The notes: a model not told the origin generated them from the letters alone. A stretch of DNA of 64,000 nucleotides from Bacillota bacterium (GCA_022706765.1 JAKJBX010000006.1:41616-105615), one strand, 5' to 3'. Positions 18,787 through 28,175 are shown, numbered from the stretch's first letter. A program made the numbers and translations.

Positions 18787-20154
18787 ATGAAACTGTGGGG
18801 CGGAAGGTTTTCCAAAACGACGGATTCGGCGGTGGACGACTTTAACTCGTCCATTCGCTTTGATGCACGGCTGTACAGACAAGATATCAATGGCAGCATC
18901 GCCCACTGCGCCATGCTGGGCAAGCAGGGCATCATCCCCCAAGCGGACGCCGACCTGATCATCAAGACGCTCGGCGGCATCCTTGCGGACATTGAAAAGG
19001 GCAAAATAGCGTTCTCCGTTTCGGCGGAAGACATCCATATGAACATCGAAACGCTGTTGATCGAACGCATCGGTGACGTCGGCAAGCGCCTGCACACAGG
19101 CAGGAGCCGAAACGACCAGGTCGCGCTTGACTTGCGGCTGTACCTGCGTGACGCCTGTGAAAAAATCGGCAGCGACATTAAGGCATTGCAAACCGCTCTT
19201 TTAGACCTTGCGGAAGCGAATATAGCGGTCATCATGCCGGGCTATACCCACCTGCAAAAGGCGCAGCCCATCCTGTTTGCGCACCACCTGATGGCGTATT
19301 ACGACATGCTGGAACGCGACGCCGGACGGCTTAGCGAATGTATCACACGCATGAACATATCGCCACTTGGCAGCGGTGCGCTTGCCGGGACGACCTACGA
19401 CCTCGACCGTGATTATGTGGCGGCGCAGCTTGGCATGAAAGGCGTGACCACCAACAGCCTTGACGGCGTTGCTGACAGGGACTTCGCCATCGAAACCTGT
19501 TTTGTGATGAGCATGATCATGATGCACATCTCCCGCTTTTCGGAAGAAATCATCCTGTGGTCGTCCAACGAATTTTCTTTTATTGAGCTCGACGACGCAT
19601 ACTCGACGGGCAGCAGCATCATGCCGCAAAAGAAAAACCCCGACATCGCCGAGCTTGCAAGGGGCAAGACGGGGCGTGTCTACGGGGATTTGATCGCGCT
19701 TTTGACGGTGATGAAAGGGCTTCCGCTTGCCTATAACAAGGACATGCAGGAAGACAAGGAGCAGGTGTTCGACGCCATTGACACCGTAGCGATGACCCTG
19801 CCGGTCTTCACGCAAATGCTGGCGACTATGCGGGTCAACGCTAAAAGCATGCGCAGCGGCGCAGCCGGCGGCTTTACCAATGCGACGGACGCCGCGGACT
19901 ATCTGGTCAAAAAAGGTCTGGCTTTCCGTGACGCACACAAGGTCATCGGCGAAATGGTCGCCTACTGCATCAAGGAGCAGCGCCCCATCGAAAACCTCAC
20001 CATGCAGGAGTTTAAGCTGTTCTCACCCCTGTTTGACGAGGCCGTCTTTACAGCCATCTCGCTCGAAGCCTGCGTGAACATGCGAAATGTCAAGGGCGGC
20101 ACGGCGACCGGACAGGTGCTGTCAAGGATAGCGGACATCAAAAAGAAGCAATAG
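18787..20154 (+). CDS. argH: Argininosuccinate lyase
   Basis: Splits argininosuccinate into arginine and fumarate. It is 455 residues with the superfamily signature [11 protein letters not shown] and the N-terminal LWGGRF. ATG 18787 has AAGGGG at acceptable distance; the GTG at 18778 inside the argG stop is the alternative. It forms the argGH operon. Confidence 0.97.
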   Translation: MKLWGGRFSKTTDSAVDDFNSSIRFDARLYRQDINGSIAHCAMLGKQGIIPQADADLIIKTLGGILADIEKGKIAFSVSAEDIHMNIETLLIERIGDVGKRLHTGRSRNDQVALDLRLYLRDACEKIGSDIKALQTALLDLAEANIAVIMPGYTHLQKAQPILFAHHLMAYYDMLERDAGRLSECITRMNISPLGSGALAGTTYDLDRDYVAAQLGMKGVTTNSLDGVADRDFAIETCFVMSMIMMHISRFSEEIILWSSNEFSFIELDDAYSTGSSIMPQKKNPDIAELARGKTGRVYGDLIALLTVMKGLPLAYNKDMQEDKEQVFDAIDTVAMTLPVFTQMLATMRVNAKSMRSGAAGGFTNATDAADYLVKKGLAFRDAHKVIGEMVAYCIKEQRPIENLTMQEFKLFSPLFDEAVFTAISLEACVNMRNVKGGTATGQVLSRIADIKKKQ

Positions 20155-20226
20155 CTTTTTATAGGAGTAAGAAGCAGGCATTTCCTGTCTGATAACCCTC
20201 GGCAACGGTTTATGTCAGCGCACCTA

Positions 20227-20248
20227 AAAAGTACCGTCAGGCACTTTT
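20227..20248 (+). terminator. Hairpin in argH-20282 intergenic region
   Basis: AAAAGTACC-GTCA-GGCACTTTT, nine positions with one mismatch, ending in four T. It probably terminates argGH. An upstream CTGATAACC / GGTTTATGTCAG imperfect stem (20191-20217) may be an alternative fold. Confidence 0.45.
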
Positions 20249-20281
20249 GGATAAAACACACCAAATTACAGGAGGATGTTT

Positions 20282-20941
20282 ATGAAAATGAGCTTTATTT
20301 CAGCAATACTGTCGACAATGCTGTTTTTAGCCGGCTGCGGCGGCGGAAACGTTCAGCCCTCGCCTTCGCCCACACCAACACCAACCCCCACACCGACCGT
20401 ACAAAAGGAGGACATTACCGTGACCAAAAACCCCATCGTGACCATCGTAATGGAAAGCGGCGCCACCATCAAGGCAGAGCTTTACTATGACGTCGCACCG
20501 AACACCGTCAAGAACTTTATTTCGCTCATCAACAAAGGCTATTATGACGGCGTGATATTCCACCGTGTCATCCCCGGCTTTATGATCCAAGGCGGCGACC
20601 CGCAGGGTACCGGCAGCGGCGGTCCCGGATACGCCATCAAGGGTGAGTTTACCTCCAATGGCTTTAAGAATGACTTGAAGCACACCAAAGGCGTGCTGTC
20701 CATGGCAAGGACCAACGTGAAAAACAGTGGCGGAAGCCAGTTCTTCATCATGGTCGCTGACGCGCCGCACCTTGACGGCGACTATGCCGCATTCGGCAAG
20801 GTCATCGAGGGCATAGAAAACGTCGATAAAATCGTAAATACACAGACCGATGCAAATGACAAACCGCTTAAAGAGCAGAAAATGAAAAAGGTCACGGTCG
20901 ATACCTTCGGCGTCACCTTCCCCGAGCCTGACAAGATGTAA
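20282..20941 (+). CDS. Cyclophilin-type peptidyl-prolyl isomerase, lipoprotein
   Basis: A 219-residue extracytoplasmic PPIase. The N-terminus is a lipoprotein signal ending in the lipobox LAGC (Cys18), then a (PT)n spacer, then the cyclophilin domain with FHRVIPGFMIQGGDP and the SGGSQFFI motif. It should assist folding of secreted proteins at the membrane surface. ATG 20282 is six bases after AGGAGG. A single gene, followed by the terminator at 21083. Confidence 0.93.
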   Translation: MKMSFISAILSTMLFLAGCGGGNVQPSPSPTPTPTPTPTVQKEDITVTKNPIVTIVMESGATIKAELYYDVAPNTVKNFISLINKGYYDGVIFHRVIPGFMIQGGDPQGTGSGGPGYAIKGEFTSNGFKNDLKHTKGVLSMARTNVKNSGGSQFFIMVADAPHLDGDYAAFGKVIEGIENVDKIVNTQTDANDKPLKEQKMKKVTVDTFGVTFPEPDKM

Positions 20942-21003
20942 GCAGACTGAACAGGCTGCGGATAGTCATCAGCCCTCAACGGCAGACATGATCAAAAAAC
21001 AAT

Positions 21004-21077
21004 AGACTTCTTGCAAAACCTGTCACAAATGGACAAAGACCGTTTTTGCCACTTTGCAAAGGTTTTTCGAGAAGTCT
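21004..21077. repeat. 74-bp imperfect long hairpin
   Basis: The outer arms AGACTTCT / AGAAGTCT, then AAAACCT / AGGTTTT, then CAAATGGACAAA / TTTTTGCCACTTTG fold into one long stem. No ORF. Reminiscent of miniature inverted-repeat elements. Confidence 0.6.
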
Positions 21078-21082
21078 TATAA

Positions 21083-21118
21083 CAAAAGCCCCGAAGGCGA
21101 AAGCCTTCGGGGCTTTTG
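21083..21118. terminator. Strong bidirectional terminator
   Basis: A 16-bp perfect stem (CAAAAGCCCCGAAGGC and its complement) with a GAAA loop. On the plus strand it ends TTTTGTTT. It separates the PPIase gene from the minus-strand ncRNA at 21120-21303 and can serve both. Confidence 0.88.
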
Positions 21119-21119
21119 T

Positions 21120-21303
21120 TTCCCCATTGTGCCGTGGTTTCTGCAAATTTACAACCTGCTCTCGCAGGTGGGCGCCTCCTGTGGCTTATGGGTTTCTTTA
21201 ATAAATTAAAGCATACACGCTCGCCAGCAGAGATAAGCTCCCTATTTATAATTTGTTGGTTATAAATAATGCATCGTTCACGAACACCGCAGGGAGTGTT
21301 GTT
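21120..21303 (-). ncRNA. ssrS: Probable 6S RNA
   Basis: A 184-nt stretch without a gene, between a near-consensus promoter and a strong terminator on the same strand. Near the 5' end it has CTCCCTGCGGTGTTCGT, which resembles the 5' closing-stem region of 6S RNAs. Near the 3' end CCACAGGAGGCGCCCACC can pair back (CTCCCTGCGG with CCACAGGAG). 6S RNA binds the sigma-A holoenzyme and tunes transcription in stationary phase. The middle also folds into a TTTATAA / TTATAAA hairpin, so the central bubble is not clear. The family call rests on motif memory and should be tested against the covariance model. Confidence 0.5.
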
Positions 21304-21309
21304 AATATT

Positions 21310-21338
21310 ATTATACACACTTTGCGCCAAAAAATCAA
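21310..21338 (-). promoter_or_regulatory. Promoter of the putative 6S RNA
   Basis: On the minus strand TTGATT (21338-21333), 17 bp, TATAAT (21315-21310), with the RNA start expected at about 21303. Confidence 0.7.
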
Positions 21339-21394
21339 GAGGTTTTTAGCTGCGCTAATAGGTAAAAACTCCCCAAAATACGTAAAATTCACGT

Positions 21395-21685
21395 TTATTC
21401 GACGAACTCGAAATCGTCGCCGAAGTTTTTCTTAAACTCGTCAAACACGGCGCTGACGATGCCCTCGTCCTCAACGATTTCGAGAGTCTCCTCACCGTCG
21501 TCGTCCTCGACAAGCTGCATGACATAGACGTCGCTTTCCTCGGCTTCCTCCTCCTCCTCGTACTCAGTCAGCACAAAGTATTCCCTGCCCTCAAGCTCAA
21601 CCGTGTCAAGATGCTCGAACACGACTGTTTCCCCTGTTTCCTCATCGGTCAGTTCAATCAATCTGTCGTTTGTTTCTTCACTCAT
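21395..21685 (-). CDS. DUF1292 protein (YrzB-like)
   Basis: A 96-residue, very acidic protein (long Glu/Asp run at ~45-55) of the DUF1292 family, with TDEETGETVVFEHLDTVEL and EYFVLTEYE. ATG 21685 has AGGA nine bases upstream; the ATG at 21694 would sit on top of it. The DUF1292-ruvX pairing is a conserved Bacillota gene order. Function unknown. Confidence 0.85.
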   Translation of the reverse strand: MSEETNDRLIELTDEETGETVVFEHLDTVELEGREYFVLTEYEEEEEAEESDVYVMQLVEDDDGEETLEIVEDEGIVSAVFDEFKKNFGDDFEFVE

Positions 21686-21690
21686 ATCTA

Positions 21691-22107
21691 TCATTCCTTT
21701 CTTAAAGAATCCAAATAACTCTGCAAAATAATCTGCGCCGCTACGGTATCCAAAACCGCCTTGCGCTTTTCGCCCCGCGTACCCGTTTCGTTCAGCATAC
21801 CGATGGCGCTGACGGTCGACAGCCGCTCATCCCACGTCATAATGTCGCAGCCGCAAAGGGGTTTTAAAAGGTCTATAAAGCGGTAGGTCTTTGCCGCCCG
21901 CTCACCCAAAGTGTTATTCATATTCTTTGGCAAACCGACCACAATTATACCTGCCTCATACGTCTTAGCAAGCTGCGCAATACGCTCGGCAACCTTGCGC
22001 GCGCTGGACGAAAACACCGTCTCAACGCCGTGCGCCATCATCCCCAAAGGGTCGCTAACCGCGATGCCCGTTCTTGCGCTGCCGTAATCTATGCCCAAAA
22101 CTCGCAT
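21691..22107 (-). CDS. ruvX: Holliday-junction resolvase-like / pre-16S rRNA nuclease RuvX (YqgF)
   Basis: An RNase H-fold protein of 138 residues. YqgF/RuvX proteins mature the 5' end of 16S rRNA and can cleave Holliday junctions. Motifs seen are RVLGIDYGSARTGIAVSD (2-19), GLPKNMNNTLGERA and DERLST. ATG 22107 places the conserved LGIDYG at the usual position; ATG 22119 is the alternative. Its 3' end adjoins the DUF1292 gene; upstream is the ABC exporter. Confidence 0.9.
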   Translation of the reverse strand: MRVLGIDYGSARTGIAVSDPLGMMAHGVETVFSSSARKVAERIAQLAKTYEAGIIVVGLPKNMNNTLGERAAKTYRFIDLLKPLCGCDIMTWDERLSTVSAIGMLNETGTRGEKRKAVLDTVAAQIILQSYLDSLRKE

Positions 22108-22129
22108 ATCCCCACTCATTTCAATCGGA

Positions 22130-23857
22130 CTATGCCGAAAACTGTATCCTGCAAAGTCTTGCATAAAGCCCGCACTTTTGCATCAGCTCGTCATGCGTGC
22201 CGTATTCGACAATTTCGCCGTCGTCTAAGACGACGATTTTGTCTGCCTTCTTAATGGACGCCAGCCGGTGCGCAATCACAAGGGTCGTTCGGCTTTTGAT
22301 AACGCTGTCTATCGCCTCGTGGATGAGCTTTTCCGTCGCCATATCCACCGAGGCGGTCGCCTCGTCGAGGATCAAAACCGGCGTGTTGCGCAGTAGCGCA
22401 CGCGCAATCGACAGACGCTGCTTCTGCCCGCCGCTCAGCTTGACGCCCCGCTCGCCGATAATGGTGTCGTAGCCGTTTTCAAGCTCCCTGATGAATTCAT
22501 CGGCGTTCGCCTTTTTTGCCGCCGCCAAAATGTCCGCCATGGTGGCGTTCTCGACGCCGTACGAAATGTTCTCAGTCACTGTACCGTTAAACAGGAATAC
22601 GTCCTGTAACACTACGCTGATGTTTCGGCGCAGGGATTGCAGCGACACCTGCTTGATGTCGACCCCGTCAATCAGCACCCTGCCTCCGGTCGGGTCATAA
22701 AACCTGCTGACAATGCTGGCAAGGGTCGTCTTTCCGACGCCTGTCGGTCCGACGATCGCCACCATTTCGCCTGCCTTGATATCCAGCGAAATGCTTTTAA
22801 GGACCGGCGCGCCGTCTATATACGAAAAACTAACATTGTCAAAGATGATGTCACCCTTCACACGGGTCAGTTCAATCGGGTGCGGACACTCCTTGACCTC
22901 CGAGTCGGTGTCAAGGATCTCAAAGATACGCTGCCCGCAGGCAAGCGACTCCTGCAAGGTTTCGTTTAGGCGTGCCAAGGTGCTGACAGGCTGATAGAAC
23001 ATACCGAGATACAGCAAAAACGCCACGATGTCCGCAACAGGGATGCTGCCGCCCGTCGCCAGTATCCCCCCTGCCCCGATGACCAGCACCGTCCCCATAT
23101 GCGCCACAAAAGCCACGGCGGGATGATAGGATGAAGAATACCGCATGGCGTGCAGCGTAGTTTCAGTGTGCCGCTCGGAATACGCACGGATACGTTCCAG
23201 CTCACGCTCCTGCTGATAAAACGACTGGATTTCACGGATACCGTTCAAATCGTCGTGCAAAACCGCATTGAACTCCGCGTGCTGCTGATGTGCTATGCGG
23301 AACAGGGGATAGACCTTTTTGGAAAACTGTCTGACCAAAAGCACCGAAAAAGGGATTGTCAGCAGTATCATCCCCACCAGCATAATGTTGATGGTGCAGA
23401 GGATCGTAAAAACGCCCGCAAAGGTGATGACGCCGACAATCGCATCCGGCACGGCATGTGCCAAAAGCTCTTCCATATTCCGGGTGTCGTTCGCAGTCCT
23501 CGACATCAACTGCCCCGTCTGCTTGTCGTGGTAATAGCTCATCGACAGGTGCTGCAAATGGTCATACATCTTGACACGCAGGTCCGACACATAACGCCAT
23601 GCCGCCAGATGGCTGTAATACGACCTGACCCGGGTAAACAGCCACTCCCCCGCATATAGCACGACCAAAATGCCGGCAAACACCAACGACTTTTCAAACA
23701 GCCGCGGCGCTTTATCGGATATGGCGCTGACAGCCAGCCGGATGATCTGCGGGGTGACAAGCTGCACGCCCGTCAGGGCAAAAAGCGAAAACAACGCAAG
23801 CAGCATCAACCGATGATATTTTCTTGCGTCCTTGATAATGCGTAAAAATATTTTCAT
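22130..23857 (-). CDS. ABC exporter, transmembrane and ATPase domains fused
   Basis: A 575-residue half-transporter that works as a dimer. The N-terminal ~310 residues carry six membrane helices, with the QTGQLMSRTANDTRN coupling region. The nucleotide-binding domain follows with Walker A GPTGVGKTT, signature LSGGQKQRLS, Walker B VLILDEATAS and the H-loop AHR. It resembles MsbA/MdlB/YfiBC multidrug or lipid exporters; no substrate can be assigned. ATG 23857 follows GGTGAG; upstream codons to 24076 run through palindromic intergenic sequence and are not coding. Confidence 0.92.
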   Translation of the reverse strand: MKIFLRIIKDARKYHRLMLLALFSLFALTGVQLVTPQIIRLAVSAISDKAPRLFEKSLVFAGILVVLYAGEWLFTRVRSYYSHLAAWRYVSDLRVKMYDHLQHLSMSYYHDKQTGQLMSRTANDTRNMEELLAHAVPDAIVGVITFAGVFTILCTINIMLVGMILLTIPFSVLLVRQFSKKVYPLFRIAHQQHAEFNAVLHDDLNGIREIQSFYQQERELERIRAYSERHTETTLHAMRYSSSYHPAVAFVAHMGTVLVIGAGGILATGGSIPVADIVAFLLYLGMFYQPVSTLARLNETLQESLACGQRIFEILDTDSEVKECPHPIELTRVKGDIIFDNVSFSYIDGAPVLKSISLDIKAGEMVAIVGPTGVGKTTLASIVSRFYDPTGGRVLIDGVDIKQVSLQSLRRNISVVLQDVFLFNGTVTENISYGVENATMADILAAAKKANADEFIRELENGYDTIIGERGVKLSGGQKQRLSIARALLRNTPVLILDEATASVDMATEKLIHEAIDSVIKSRTTLVIAHRLASIKKADKIVVLDDGEIVEYGTHDELMQKCGLYARLCRIQFSA

Positions 23858-23873
23858 AATACTCACCGATAAC

Positions 23874-24110
23874 ATTATATCATAGATTTTGAAAAAAATC
23901 CATGATATAATTGCGCATCGCCGTTTCCGAGTGATTTTCGCAAGGAAAACTTCGGCGGCGCAATAAATTCCACGCGGAGCGTATAATATCCGCTTGCGGA
24001 TATTATACCTAAAATCTTGCGCAAAAGCAAGTTCTATGTTAAGATTGATAAGGGATTTTGTGCCACACGGGCACAAAATCCGCCGCCCAAAACCTATGCG
24101 TGTTCGACTT
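23874..24110. repeat. Cluster of three palindromes between the ABC exporter and ksgA
   Basis: Three inverted repeats stand in a row. 23874-23911 is ATTATATCAT ... ATGATATAAT, with a TATAAT facing each way. 23981-24008 is GTATAATATCCGC-TT-GCGGATATTATAC, perfect 13-bp arms. 24053-24081 is GGATTTTGTGCC ... GGCACAAAATCC, perfect 12-bp arms, continuing into the dispersed GCCGCCCAAAACCTATGCG block. No gene in the interval 23858-24143. Confidence 0.7.
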
Positions 24111-24143
24111 CCCTATGCCTATCAGCCGAAAGGAATGATACAA

Positions 24144-24995
24144 ATGGTAAAGCTAACCTCGCCCGAAAATATCAAACGCATTATGAAAGAAAGCGGACTC
24201 AAATTCAATAAGTCGCTCGGTCAGAATTTTTTGATTGACGACTTTGTTTTAGCGCAGATCATCAGCGGCAGCGGCATTGACAAAACATGCGGCGTCATCG
24301 AAATCGGACCCGGCATCGGCACGCTGACGCAGGCGCTGGCGGAAAACGCAGGCGCCGTCGCGGCCATCGAGCTGGACAGGCAGATCGCGGCGTACCTGAC
24401 CGCCGCTTTTGACAAGACCCCCAATATCCGCATCATCTCGGGCGACGCATTAAAGCTGGATCTGGCAGAGATTATCAGAACGCAGCTTGGCGGGCTTCGT
24501 GCGTGCATCGTCGCCAACCTGCCCTATTACATCACAACGCCGCTCATTATGAAATTCTTAGAAGAAGACCTTGACATCACCTCCGTCACCGTGATGGTGC
24601 AAAAAGAGGTCGCCGACCGCATGGTCGCCCGTGAGGGGACCAAGGACTACGGCGCATTGTCGGTAGCGGTCCAGTACCGCTGCACGCCGGAGATGATCGC
24701 CCTTGTGCCGCCGGAGAGCTTTATCCCCACGCCTAAGGTCACTTCGGCGGTCATTCGTTTGGACATCGCAAACCACCAAAAGCCGTATGTCAGCAACGAG
24801 AAAAAGCTGTTCCGTGTGGTCAAAGCCGCGTTCGGTCAGCGCAGAAAAACCCTCGTCAATGCACTATCGGCGTCTTTTGCTATGCCGAAAACTGAGCTTG
24901 CCGCCTTGGTCAGCGAGGTCTGCGGCAACCCAAACGTACGGGGCGAAGTCCTAGGCGTCGGACAGTTTATCGCACTGACGGAGCGGATTTATTGA
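24144..24995 (+). CDS. rsmA: 16S rRNA (adenine1518-N6/adenine1519-N6)-dimethyltransferase
   Basis: KsgA/RsmA dimethylates two adenines in helix 45 of 16S rRNA late in small-subunit assembly. It is 283 residues with NKSLGQNFLID, the SAM-binding VIEIGPGIGTLTQAL and the NLPYYI motif (NxPY type). ATG 24144 follows AAAGGA at nine bases; the longer frame from 23994 reads through repeat DNA. It converges on the PBP gene, overlapping by 7 bp. Confidence 0.96.
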   Translation: MVKLTSPENIKRIMKESGLKFNKSLGQNFLIDDFVLAQIISGSGIDKTCGVIEIGPGIGTLTQALAENAGAVAAIELDRQIAAYLTAAFDKTPNIRIISGDALKLDLAEIIRTQLGGLRACIVANLPYYITTPLIMKFLEEDLDITSVTVMVQKEVADRMVAREGTKDYGALSVAVQYRCTPEMIALVPPESFIPTPKVTSAVIRLDIANHQKPYVSNEKKLFRVVKAAFGQRRKTLVNALSASFAMPKTELAALVSEVCGNPNVRGEVLGVGQFIALTERIY

Positions 24996-26581
24996 CCTAA
25001 CGCCTTGATGCCCTCGCCGATTTCGGCGAACACCGGGGCGGCGGATCTGCCGCCGGACTTGCCGTTTTCGACCAGTACAACGCACACATACTGCGGCGCT
25101 TCGGCGGGAAAATATCCGGCGAACCAGCCGTGCGTCATCAGCTCTCCGTCCCGCTCCCACCCTGTTTCGGCGCTGCCCGTCTTGCCAGCGCTGCCCCATT
25201 CCTCTATCCTCGCGCGGCTGCCCGTGCCGTGCGCCACCACTTCACACAGCATTTTTTGCACCTCCGAAGCCGTTTTTTCCGAAAATACTCTGCCCAGCAT
25301 GACAGGCTCGGTATCCTGTGATTGCCCGTTGTCATCCACAATGCCCTTGACCAGCCTAAGCTGCTTCCGCACGCCGCCGTTTGCGATCGTGCACAGCATA
25401 TCGGCGACCTGAACGGGCGTAACGCTGATATTGCCCTGACCAATCGACACATTCGCCAGCTCCTGCGGAGACATCCCTTTTGCAGGCGGGATAAATCCGT
25501 CCGCCTCGCCGTAATCTAAAATACTGAGCACCTGCTTGCCGAAGCCAAGCGCCTTGGCGTATTTTTCAATGCTTGCCATACCGACAGCCTGACCGACACG
25601 GTAAAACACCACGTTACACGACTGCGCCAGTCCCTGCGACAGGGTCAGCGTCCCGTGACCGTCGAGGTCGTTGCACACGAATTCCCTGCCGGACACATCC
25701 AGCTTGCCGCCGCAGAAAAACTGTGACTGCGGGCGGAAGATGCCCTCTTCGAGTGCGCTGACCGTCAGCACCAGCTTGAACACCGAGCCAACATCATACG
25801 CACAAATGGCACGGTTGATAAGCTCTCCCCTGTCGCTGCCGAGGTATTTGGCAAGCTCCGGCTGCTTAAAGCCCGGGCGGCTTGCCATCGCTACGATCTC
25901 ACCGCTTTTGACCTCCACCACCACCGCCGCGCCGTCCGTTACGCCCTCGTCCATCGCCTTTTCGACGACCTCCTGAATGTGATAGTCTATCGTCAGCTTG
26001 ACCCCCCTGCGTGAACGCTCGGCGGTTTTGGCATAGCCCAACCCGCTCATAATGGTTTGATTGGCGTTTTTGATCATCGAGATACTGTCGTCCTGACCGC
26101 TTTTCAATGCCCTGTCAAACACCCGTTCGATGCCGAACCCCCCGTTGTCCGAGGTATAGCCGATGACGTGGCTTAAAATGCCGCTGCCGTTATACCGCTC
26201 GCTCACGTTAAACAGCGACACGCCACGCATACCGACAAGGCTCGCCTGATTTTCCGTCACCGCCGTGAGCGGGAAGATTTTGACCTCGTCCGTGTCAAAC
26301 GTCTGCCCAGTCAGACGAGAGATTTCGGTGATGTCTTCACACTCCGACGGTACAACAGCGGCATACAGCCTGCTTTGCCCCTCGGTGATTTTCAGCATAT
26401 TCCTGTCATAGATGACGCCCCGCGCCGCCTTGACCGATATGCTTTCGGTGCGCTGCACCACCGCCTGCCGTGCAAGCCGCTCTCCTTGGTAGACGGACAG
26501 ATACGCAACCCTGACGACCAGCAGCGAAAGCGCCGCAAGCATCACAAAACGCAATTTCAATACCCTTTCCAAAATCATCAC
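24989..26581 (-). CDS. Class B penicillin-binding protein (transpeptidase)
   Basis: A 530-residue, membrane-anchored DD-transpeptidase that cross-links peptidoglycan. It has one N-terminal membrane helix (about 9-28), a dimerisation region and the transpeptidase domain with the active-site SxxK in VGSVFKLV, SxN as SCN and KTG as GKTGSAET. It lacks a PASTA domain and is shorter than typical SpoVD or FtsI (PbpB). It may serve division, elongation or spore cortex synthesis; the lack of neighbouring mur/fts genes leaves this open. Confidence 0.93.
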   Translation of the reverse strand: MMILERVLKLRFVMLAALSLLVVRVAYLSVYQGERLARQAVVQRTESISVKAARGVIYDRNMLKITEGQSRLYAAVVPSECEDITEISRLTGQTFDTDEVKIFPLTAVTENQASLVGMRGVSLFNVSERYNGSGILSHVIGYTSDNGGFGIERVFDRALKSGQDDSISMIKNANQTIMSGLGYAKTAERSRRGVKLTIDYHIQEVVEKAMDEGVTDGAAVVVEVKSGEIVAMASRPGFKQPELAKYLGSDRGELINRAICAYDVGSVFKLVLTVSALEEGIFRPQSQFFCGGKLDVSGREFVCNDLDGHGTLTLSQGLAQSCNVVFYRVGQAVGMASIEKYAKALGFGKQVLSILDYGEADGFIPPAKGMSPQELANVSIGQGNISVTPVQVADMLCTIANGGVRKQLRLVKGIVDDNGQSQDTEPVMLGRVFSEKTASEVQKMLCEVVAHGTGSRARIEEWGSAGKTGSAETGWERDGELMTHGWFAGYFPAEAPQYVCVVLVENGKSGGRSAAPVFAEIGEGIKALGQ

Positions 26582-26649
26582 CCGTTATATTTTTTATAAA
26601 ATAACTGGAAAATATACAAATCTATGTTATAATATCCTTGGTGATTATC

Positions 26650-27579
26650 ATGAAAAGCATAACCATCGGCAAAAACGATGCGGGGCAGCGGCTGGACAAG
26701 TTCCTGCACAAGTATTTCAAATCCGCCATGCCGACCACTCTGATTTACAAGTACATCCGGAAAAAGCGCATCAAGGTCAACGGAAAACGCTGTGATATCG
26801 ACTATTTCCTGCAAACCGGTGACCTTTTGGCGCTCTACGTCAACGACGAATTCTTTGAGCAGAACGCAAAGAAAGCGGCGGCTTTTGTCAAGCCCGATTT
26901 TAAAGTAATCTATGAGGACGAAAATATTATTTTAATGGACAAAAAGGCGGGCGTGGTCGTCCACGACGACGATGCGGGCAGCGTTAATACGCTTATTGCA
27001 CAGCTTTTGTCCCACCTGATTGCCAAAGGCGAATACAGCCCCGACAATGAACAGAGCTTTACGCCGTCGCTTTGCAACCGCATCGACCGCAACACCGGCG
27101 GCATCGTGATCGCGGCAAAGAATGCCGAGGCTCTGCGTGTGATGAACGACATCATCCGCCGCCGCATGGTGAAAAAATACTACCTTGCGCTTTGCGAAGG
27201 CATGATCAAAAACAAAAAAGCTGTTTTGTCCGGCTATCTTTTCAAAGACAGCAAGCAAAACAGGGTGTATGTGACGGATAAGCCCCAAAAGGGGGCGCAA
27301 AAAATCGTGACTGCCTATACCGTCATTCGGCAAAACAGCGACAACGCCTTGCTCGAAATCGAGCTGGTGACGGGCAGGACGCACCAAATCCGCGCGCACC
27401 TTGCGTCCATCGGGCATCCGCTGGTCGGGGACGGAAAGTATGGCAAAAACAGCAAAAGCGCCCGAAAGTATCAGGCGCTGCATGCGTATAAGCTGGTATT
27501 CACGGACGGCTTTGAGGACACCTGCCTTGCCTACCTTTCGGGCAGGGAGTTTATGTCGGACAGCGCGGATTTTGTGTAA
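26650..27579 (+). CDS. RluA-family 23S rRNA pseudouridine synthase
   Basis: A 309-residue RNA pseudouridine synthase. An N-terminal S4 domain (GQRLDKFLHKYF ... RKKRIKVNGKR) precedes the catalytic domain with RIDRNTGGIVI, where the second Asp is the nucleophile, and the ELVTGRTHQIRAHL motif. ATG 26650 is taken; a TTG 12 bases earlier is possible. A TATAAT at 26627-26632 suggests its own promoter. The exact target (RluC/RluD-type sites) cannot be read from the sequence. Confidence 0.93.
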   Translation: MKSITIGKNDAGQRLDKFLHKYFKSAMPTTLIYKYIRKKRIKVNGKRCDIDYFLQTGDLLALYVNDEFFEQNAKKAAAFVKPDFKVIYEDENIILMDKKAGVVVHDDDAGSVNTLIAQLLSHLIAKGEYSPDNEQSFTPSLCNRIDRNTGGIVIAAKNAEALRVMNDIIRRRMVKKYYLALCEGMIKNKKAVLSGYLFKDSKQNRVYVTDKPQKGAQKIVTAYTVIRQNSDNALLEIELVTGRTHQIRAHLASIGHPLVGDGKYGKNSKSARKYQALHAYKLVFTDGFEDTCLAYLSGREFMSDSADFV

Positions 27580-27590
27580 CTATCTATCCC

Positions 27591-28154
27591 TTAAAAATAT
27601 AAACCAATCGCAGCGCAAACGAATAAAACGGCAAATACTATCGTGAACACCTGAAAAAATTTGCTGCCCTTGCGCTTGACGTTTTTGCGCAACAATTCAG
27701 AAATTTCTTTTAATTCCTCGTTGGTAAAAATCCGCTTCGGAATAAGAAACGCCTGGTTTTGCATGATATACAGCGCAATCACCCGTTTATCTTCCCGGTA
27801 TCCGTGCGCGTCCTTTAACGGCATGGCGGAATGTGTTTTTGTGGTCGATATGCGAAATTCTTCTTCGTCGACGGATATTTCAAATTCATCTTTAAAGAAA
27901 GTATTTTGGGTAATCGTCTTTTTGGCTAATATGTATGGCATAAATAAAAACACGAAAAAGAGAACGACCGGAAGTAAGAATATAATGTCAGAGGACGCGA
28001 AACTATTTTCCCCTACACTGTCGACAAGCACAGCCACCATAAAGACTGAGACGCCAAACAATAGTGTCAATGTATACTTCGCCTGCAACGCTAAGTAACC
28101 GTATTGCACCAAGTCTTTTTTTATAACCGTAAAACGCTTTTGAATCACAGCCAC
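27591..28154 (-). CDS. YcxB-like membrane protein
   Basis: A 187-residue protein with two adjacent membrane helices near the N-terminus (about 25-75), a soluble domain and one C-terminal helix (VFTIVFAVLFVCAAIGLYF). The soluble part ends in IPKRIFTNEELKEISELL, the recurrent ending of YcxB-like proteins. Function unknown. It lies just downstream of the spoIIIE gene on the same strand. Confidence 0.7.
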   Translation of the reverse strand: MAVIQKRFTVIKKDLVQYGYLALQAKYTLTLLFGVSVFMVAVLVDSVGENSFASSDIIFLLPVVLFFVFLFMPYILAKKTITQNTFFKDEFEISVDEEEFRISTTKTHSAMPLKDAHGYREDKRVIALYIMQNQAFLIPKRIFTNEELKEISELLRKNVKRKGSKFFQVFTIVFAVLFVCAAIGLYF

Positions 28155-28175
28155 TCACTCCTTTTTCCTAAATGA

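Noticed and set aside
20992..21330. 112-residue minus-strand ORF
   Set aside because: It runs across a long hairpin, a perfect terminator and the putative 6S RNA; no ribosome binding site and low-complexity basic composition.
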